Shown: in pieces, positions 51,241 to 54,264 of the stretch
Numbering within the stretch: the stretch's first letter is position 1
Layout: each line of letters starts with the position of its first letter
Assembly (NCBI GenBank): GCA_016192035.1
Contig: JACPUW010000040.1
Span: 1-54,264 of the forward strand
Length of the DNA stretch: 54,264 bases
Source of the DNA: Bacteroidota bacterium
GTDB lineage: Bacteria > Bacteroidota > Bacteroidia > CAILMK01 > JACPUW01
Direction: 5' to 3'
Notes under the pieces: model-generated
Database searches by the model: none
What the model was told of the DNA's origin: nothing
The model's input: only the letters and a program-made list of their open reading frames with translations
Program-made: the position numbers and the translations under genes

Positions 51241-53103
51241 TTACCGGCCAAGATACACCATTAGCACAGACACATCAGCGGGGCTAACACCACTTATTCG
51301 CGATGCTTGGCCTAGGTTTCCCGGTTTCATCCTTGTCAATTTTTCCCTTGCTTCTGACGAAAGCCCCTTTATTGATTCATAGGAGAAACCTGGCTGTATC
51401 CTCACCTTTTCAAGCGCCCCCAGTTTCTTGGCAAACTCCCTTTCTTTTAGTATGTAGCCGGCATATTTCAGTTGTATCTCGGCTTCTTCCAGCACATTGG
51501 CGGTGAACTGCCCCAAGTGTTCATTTAGGCTGGGCAAGCCGTGGAAACAGGCCTGCAGGGTGAGTTCGGGACGGGAAAGCAGGGATGCGAACTTCACCTT
51601 CTGCGAGAGGGGCGACGAACCTTCATGAGCCAGAAAAGCATTGTATTCCAATGGGTCACAGCTTATTTCTTGCATCATGGATAGCACTTTCATTACGCGT
51701 TCTTCCTTTATATCAAGTGTTTTTACCCTTTGCTCCGATGCAAGTCCCACCCTATGCCCTATACGCGTGAGCCGCGAATCGGCATTGTCCTGGCGCAATA
51801 GTATTCTGTATTCGGCCCTGGAAGTAAACATCCTATAGGGTTCTTCGGTGCCCTTGGTTACCAGGTCATCAATCAAGACTCCGATATAGGCCTCGTCCCT
51901 GCCCAATACCAGGCCTTCCTCTTCCTTTACTTTTCTGGCCGCATTGATTCCTGCCATTAAGCCCTGGGCTGCGGCCTCTTCATATCCTGTGGTGCCGTTT
52001 ATTTGGCCCGCAAAGAATAAGCCACCCACGAGATGGGTTTCTAGGGTAAGTGCCAATTGAACGGGTGGAAAGTAATCGTATTCAATGGCATAACCAGGCC
52101 TGAACAGCTTGGCGTTTTCAAATCCAGGTACCAATCGCAGGGCTTTGAATTGTATGTCGTCAGGCAGGGATGTAGAAAATCCGTTCACATACACTTCAAT
52201 GGTATTCCGCCCTTCAGGCTCAATAAAAATTTGGTGCCTATCTCGTTCGGCAAACCGATTGATCTTATCCTCTATAGAAGGGCAGTATCGGGGTCCAAGT
52301 CCCTGGATACGACCGTTGAACATAGGTGATTTATCAAACCCTTCCTTTAGTACATCGTGTACCTTTTGGTTTGTATAGGTTATGTGGCAGCTCCTTTGGT
52401 CCGTGAGCAGGGGGGTATCTGTAAAAGAGAAGCGTCCGGGGTTTGCATCCCCCTTTTGTTCTTCAGTAGCTGCGTAATTGATGGTCCGTCCGTCCACGCG
52501 GGGAGGGGTGCCGGTTTTCATCCTTCCCGATTCAAAACCTAAAGCTTCAAGCTGGGCAGTGAGGCCTGTTGATGCGCGTTCACCCATTCGGCCCCCGCCA
52601 AACTGTTTTTCACCCACGTGAATAATGCCATTGAGAAAGGTACCGCTAGTGATAATAACCGTTTTAGAATAAAATTGAATACCAAGTTGGGTACTCACCC
52701 CTTCTACCCTATTGTCGTTCACCAACAAGCCAACTGCCATATCTTGGAAAAAATCCACATGGCCATTTTGCTCCAATGACCACCGCCACTCTTCGGCAAA
52801 CCTCATTCGGTCGCTTTGAGCCCTTGGGCTCCACATGGCTGGCCCTTTGCTTTGGTTGAGCATCCTAAATTGTATCATGGTCTTGTCGGTTACTATTCCC
52901 GACATACCACCCAACGCATCGATTTCACGCACAATCTGGCCTTTGGCCACCCCGCCCATGGCAGGGTTGCACGACATTTGGGCTATCACACCCATGTTCA
53001 TGGTGAGCAGTAGGGTTTTACAACCCATGGTACCGGCGGCGTGCGCGGCTTCACAACCTGCATGGCCTCCGCCCACCACTATCACATCATACTTTTCGTA
53101 CAT
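51241..53103 (-). CDS. mnmG: tRNA uridine-5-carboxymethylaminomethyl modification enzyme MnmG (GidA)
   Basis: MnmG, with MnmE, makes 5-carboxymethylaminomethyl-uridine at tRNA position 34 using FAD, NADH and a folate carrier. The 620-residue protein is full length: VIVVGGGHAGCEAAHAAGTM (FAD site), NPAMGGVAKGQIVREIDALGG, GRMGERASTGLTAQLE, MKTGTPPRVDGRTINY, ITYTNQKVHDVL, RYCPSIEDKINRFAERDRHQ (in part), LFFAGQINGTTGYEEAAAQG and FTSRAEYRILLRQDNADSRLT (in part). A parS-like palindrome lies 12 bases before the start. mnmG is often close to the replication origin, which agrees with the parS cluster beyond it. Confidence 0.97.
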   Translation of the reverse strand: MYEKYDVIVVGGGHAGCEAAHAAGTMGCKTLLLTMNMGVIAQMSCNPAMGGVAKGQIVREIDALGGMSGIVTDKTMIQFRMLNQSKGPAMWSPRAQSDRMRFAEEWRWSLEQNGHVDFFQDMAVGLLVNDNRVEGVSTQLGIQFYSKTVIITSGTFLNGIIHVGEKQFGGGRMGERASTGLTAQLEALGFESGRMKTGTPPRVDGRTINYAATEEQKGDANPGRFSFTDTPLLTDQRSCHITYTNQKVHDVLKEGFDKSPMFNGRIQGLGPRYCPSIEDKINRFAERDRHQIFIEPEGRNTIEVYVNGFSTSLPDDIQFKALRLVPGFENAKLFRPGYAIEYDYFPPVQLALTLETHLVGGLFFAGQINGTTGYEEAAAQGLMAGINAARKVKEEEGLVLGRDEAYIGVLIDDLVTKGTEEPYRMFTSRAEYRILLRQDNADSRLTRIGHRVGLASEQRVKTLDIKEERVMKVLSMMQEISCDPLEYNAFLAHEGSSPLSQKVKFASLLSRPELTLQACFHGLPSLNEHLGQFTANVLEEAEIQLKYAGYILKEREFAKKLGALEKVRIQPGFSYESIKGLSSEAREKLTRMKPGNLGQASRISGVSPADVSVLMVYLGR

Positions 53104-53114
53104 ACAATTTCAAT

Positions 53115-53130
53115 TGTTCCACGTGGAACA
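53115..53130. promoter_or_regulatory. parS: parS-like ParB-binding site upstream of mnmG
   Basis: TGTTCCACGTGGAACA is a perfect 16-bp palindrome. It differs from the classical parS (TGTTTCACGTGAAACA) by one symmetric pair; from memory the GTTCCACGTGGAAC form is used by some bacteria, including Pseudomonas. The same 16-mer occurs at 54060 and 54159. Here it occupies the leader or promoter region of mnmG. Confidence 0.75.
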
Positions 53131-53172
53131 TGTTGCTTGGTTATTATTTCTATTTGCTAATTTGTCTTGGCG

Positions 53173-53607
53173 TTATAGTCCGGCGGCATCTTCCAATGCA
53201 TGAATGTCAAGCTTAGACATTTTGAGCATTGCACTCATTACATTATTGGCACACAGTGGGTTATTCAAAAGTCTGGGCAATATAACGGGTACTACTTGCC
53301 AAGATACACCAAACTGGTCTTTGAGCCAACCGCATCTTCCTTCTTGTCCTCCATTCTCAGTGAGCTTGAGCCAGTAATAATCCATTTCGGTTTGAGTTTC
53401 ACAATCTATCACCAAAGAAATTGCCTCTGTGAATGCTTTGTTGGGCCCACTATTGAGGGCCATAAACTTCCTCCCATCCAGTGTAAATGAAACCACCATT
53501 GAGTTTTTCCCGGTAATGAAAGAATCCTTAAAAACGCTGCAATAAAATATGGCAGCTTCATAGGCACATTGATTAAACCATAAACATGGGTAAATGGGGT
53601 TGATCAT
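53173..53607 (-). CDS. VOC family protein (PhnB-like)
   Basis: A 144-residue protein of the vicinal oxygen chelate fold, PhnB/3-demethylubiquinone-methyltransferase-like subgroup. It begins NPIYPCLWFNQCAYEAAIFY, continues SMVVSFTLDGRKFMALNSGP with the conserved LNSGP-type turn, then WLKLTENGGQEGRCGWLKD and FGVSWQVVPVIL, the standard closing of the group. Members are not true methyltransferases and have no settled reaction. A TAGCTTTG element lies about 36 bases upstream on the same strand. It stands alone between mnmG and the repeat region. Confidence 0.9.
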   Translation of the reverse strand: MINPIYPCLWFNQCAYEAAIFYCSVFKDSFITGKNSMVVSFTLDGRKFMALNSGPNKAFTEAISLVIDCETQTEMDYYWLKLTENGGQEGRCGWLKDQFGVSWQVVPVILPRLLNNPLCANNVMSAMLKMSKLDIHALEDAAGL

Positions 53608-53643
53608 TACAAATTACGCTTAGGGAACAAATTGTTTTGACTG

Positions 53644-53651
53644 CAAAGCTA
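53644..53651 (-). promoter_or_regulatory. -7 promoter element of the VOC gene
   Basis: TAGCTTTG on the minus strand matches TAnnTTTG, about 36 bases before the VOC start. No -33 TTG at the expected distance. Confidence 0.4.
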
Positions 53652-54008
53652 CGAGAAGCGGTACACGGTTAATCCGCATTAATGAAAGCCCGGCAGGGTT
53701 ATTCCAAACCGGTACCAATACACAATACAGGCCTGCCCATTCTTCTTTTGGGGTATTGGCCATGTTATGTTGGGTTCGCTTGTGATCCTTTGTTCCGAGA
53801 TACCACAACCTTTACCAAACACCACGCCCCTATGAAAGAGCAATGCCCCAACTAAGGCCCATGCAAGTTTCACTTACTGCTATTGAATTGAAATATCAGC
53901 CAGGATAAAACCAGTGTGATACCAAACACCACTTTTAATAACAGGAAGTGGGAAAGCAAATTATATCAAATCACTCCAGGCATCTCCTAAAACAAAAACC
54001 AGAAAGTA
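53652..54008. other. Non-coding interval before the parS repeat array
   Basis: About 350 bases in which I see no convincing gene. A minus-strand frame at 53679-53873 opens with a hydrophobic stretch but has no recognisable continuation. No DnaA-box (TTATCCACA-like) cluster was seen, so the origin itself is probably outside the window. Confidence 0.5.
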
Positions 54009-54059
54009 ATAGCAATGGCGATTGGCAATCGTTCAACCGGCCCTGTCCTAATCTTTCAT

Positions 54060-54075
54060 TGTTCCACGTGGAACA
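54060..54075. promoter_or_regulatory. parS: parS-like site, repeat unit 1
   Basis: TGTTCCACGTGGAACA, identical to the site upstream of mnmG. Confidence 0.8.
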
Positions 54076-54158
54076 CTTGACAACGCAGTACCCAAAACCG
54101 GTAAATCATAGCAATGGCGATTGGCAATCGTTCAACCGGCCCTGTCCTAATCTTTCAT

Positions 54159-54174
54159 TGTTCCACGTGGAACA
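54159..54174. promoter_or_regulatory. parS: parS-like site, repeat unit 2
   Basis: TGTTCCACGTGGAACA, exactly 99 bases after the unit 1 site. Confidence 0.8.
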
Positions 54175-54257
54175 CTTGACAACGCAGTACCCAAAACCGG
54201 TAAATCATAGCAAGGGCGATTGGTATGGGTTCAGCCCGCCCTTTCCCTATCTTTCAT

Positions 54258-54264
54258 TGTTCCA
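54258..54264. promoter_or_regulatory. parS: parS-like site, repeat unit 3 (cut by window end)
   Basis: TGTTCCA, the left half of the palindrome, again 99 bases on. The remainder lies beyond the window, so the array continues. Confidence 0.65.

Larger units (their letters stand above)
54009..54264. repeat. 99-bp tandem repeat carrying a parS-like site in each unit
   Basis: Unit 1 is 54009-54107 and unit 2 is 54108-54206. They are essentially identical, each starting ATAGCAATGGCGATTGGCAA. Unit 3 begins at 54207 and is cut by the window end. Its first half has diverged (for example CAAGGGCGATTGGTATGGG), while TATCTTTCATTGTTCCA is kept. Each complete unit holds two palindromes: CGATTGGCAATCG (54019-54031 and 54118-54130) and the parS-like 16-mer about 29 bases later. 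Confidence 0.95.

Noticed and set aside
53679-53873. Minus-strand 64-codon frame with a hydrophobic start
   Set aside because: The signal-like beginning is followed by sequence without pattern, and it overlaps another frame of equal quality. No promoter element belongs to it.
54009-54264. Possible CRISPR array
   Set aside because: Whole 99-bp units repeat with no unique spacers between short repeats, and no cas genes are present. A parS-bearing tandem repeat explains it better.
53608-54264. Replication origin inside the window
   Set aside because: mnmG and parS-like sites suggest proximity, but I see no DnaA-box cluster, AT-rich unwinding region or dnaA gene here.

Overview
The window is ordinary chromosome of a member of the Bacteroidota. 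The evidence is a gliding-motility ABC transporter set (gldA, gldF, gldG), type IX secretion (T9SS) C-terminal sorting domains on two proteins, a CarboxypepD-type TonB-dependent receptor, bacillithiol synthesis (bshA), several phylum-typical families (DUF2480, DUF6427, a TIGR02757 protein, SPOR-like proteins), and many upstream elements of the form TAnnTTTG, the Bacteroidota -7 promoter element. I could not fix the order or genus from sequence alone. No prophage, transposase, CRISPR array or rRNA was seen.

Layout. Positions 1-600 hold the tail of a T9SS-secreted protein, a terminator, a decayed gene remnant and tRNA-Pro(GGG). Positions 760-3466 are a minus-strand run (queA, a MOSC protein, a TIGR02757 protein). 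Diverging from it, 3556-20459 is a long plus-strand housekeeping stretch: a small membrane protein, mutL, a rhomboid protease, a SPOR-like membrane protein, thiL, ndk, a coiled-coil membrane protein, a PpiD-like chaperone, DUF2480, fumC, mrp, a NifU-type scaffold, a secreted beta-propeller protein, a polysaccharide deacetylase and a GNAT protein. Positions 20470-28064 run on the minus strand: gldA-gldF-gldG, then a large T9SS-exported LamG/repeat protein, then a DUF4340 protein. tRNA-Leu(GAG) follows at 28256. Positions 28694-32554 are a minus-strand set (TonB-dependent receptor, CoA-binding protein, nitronate monooxygenase).

From 32637 to 46306 the genes mostly concern the envelope: a DUF6427 membrane protein, an outer-membrane barrel with a soluble extension, a GH3 plus serine-hydrolase fusion abutting a 1167-residue NtrY-like histidine kinase, an AT-hook protein, a large outer-membrane barrel and an NlpC/P60 peptidase. 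moeA, an NAD-dependent epimerase/threonine dehydrogenase-like gene and bshA follow. A convergent minus-strand pair (mnmG and an Ig-like lipoprotein) and a VOC protein close the coding part.

The right end is the most distinctive part. A perfect 16-bp palindrome TGTTCCACGTGGAACA, which has the form of a ParB-binding parS site, lies just upstream of mnmG. It recurs in a 99-bp tandem repeat that runs off the window. mnmG (gidA) is a classic origin neighbour, so this looks like the start of a centromere/parS cluster near oriC. Other points worth checking are a thiL leader duplication that creates an out-of-frame decoy start, a MutL that has lost most of its endonuclease motif, a T9SS adhesin-like gene inside the gld/DUF4340 cluster, and a strong terminator ending exactly on the apparent start codon of the large barrel gene.
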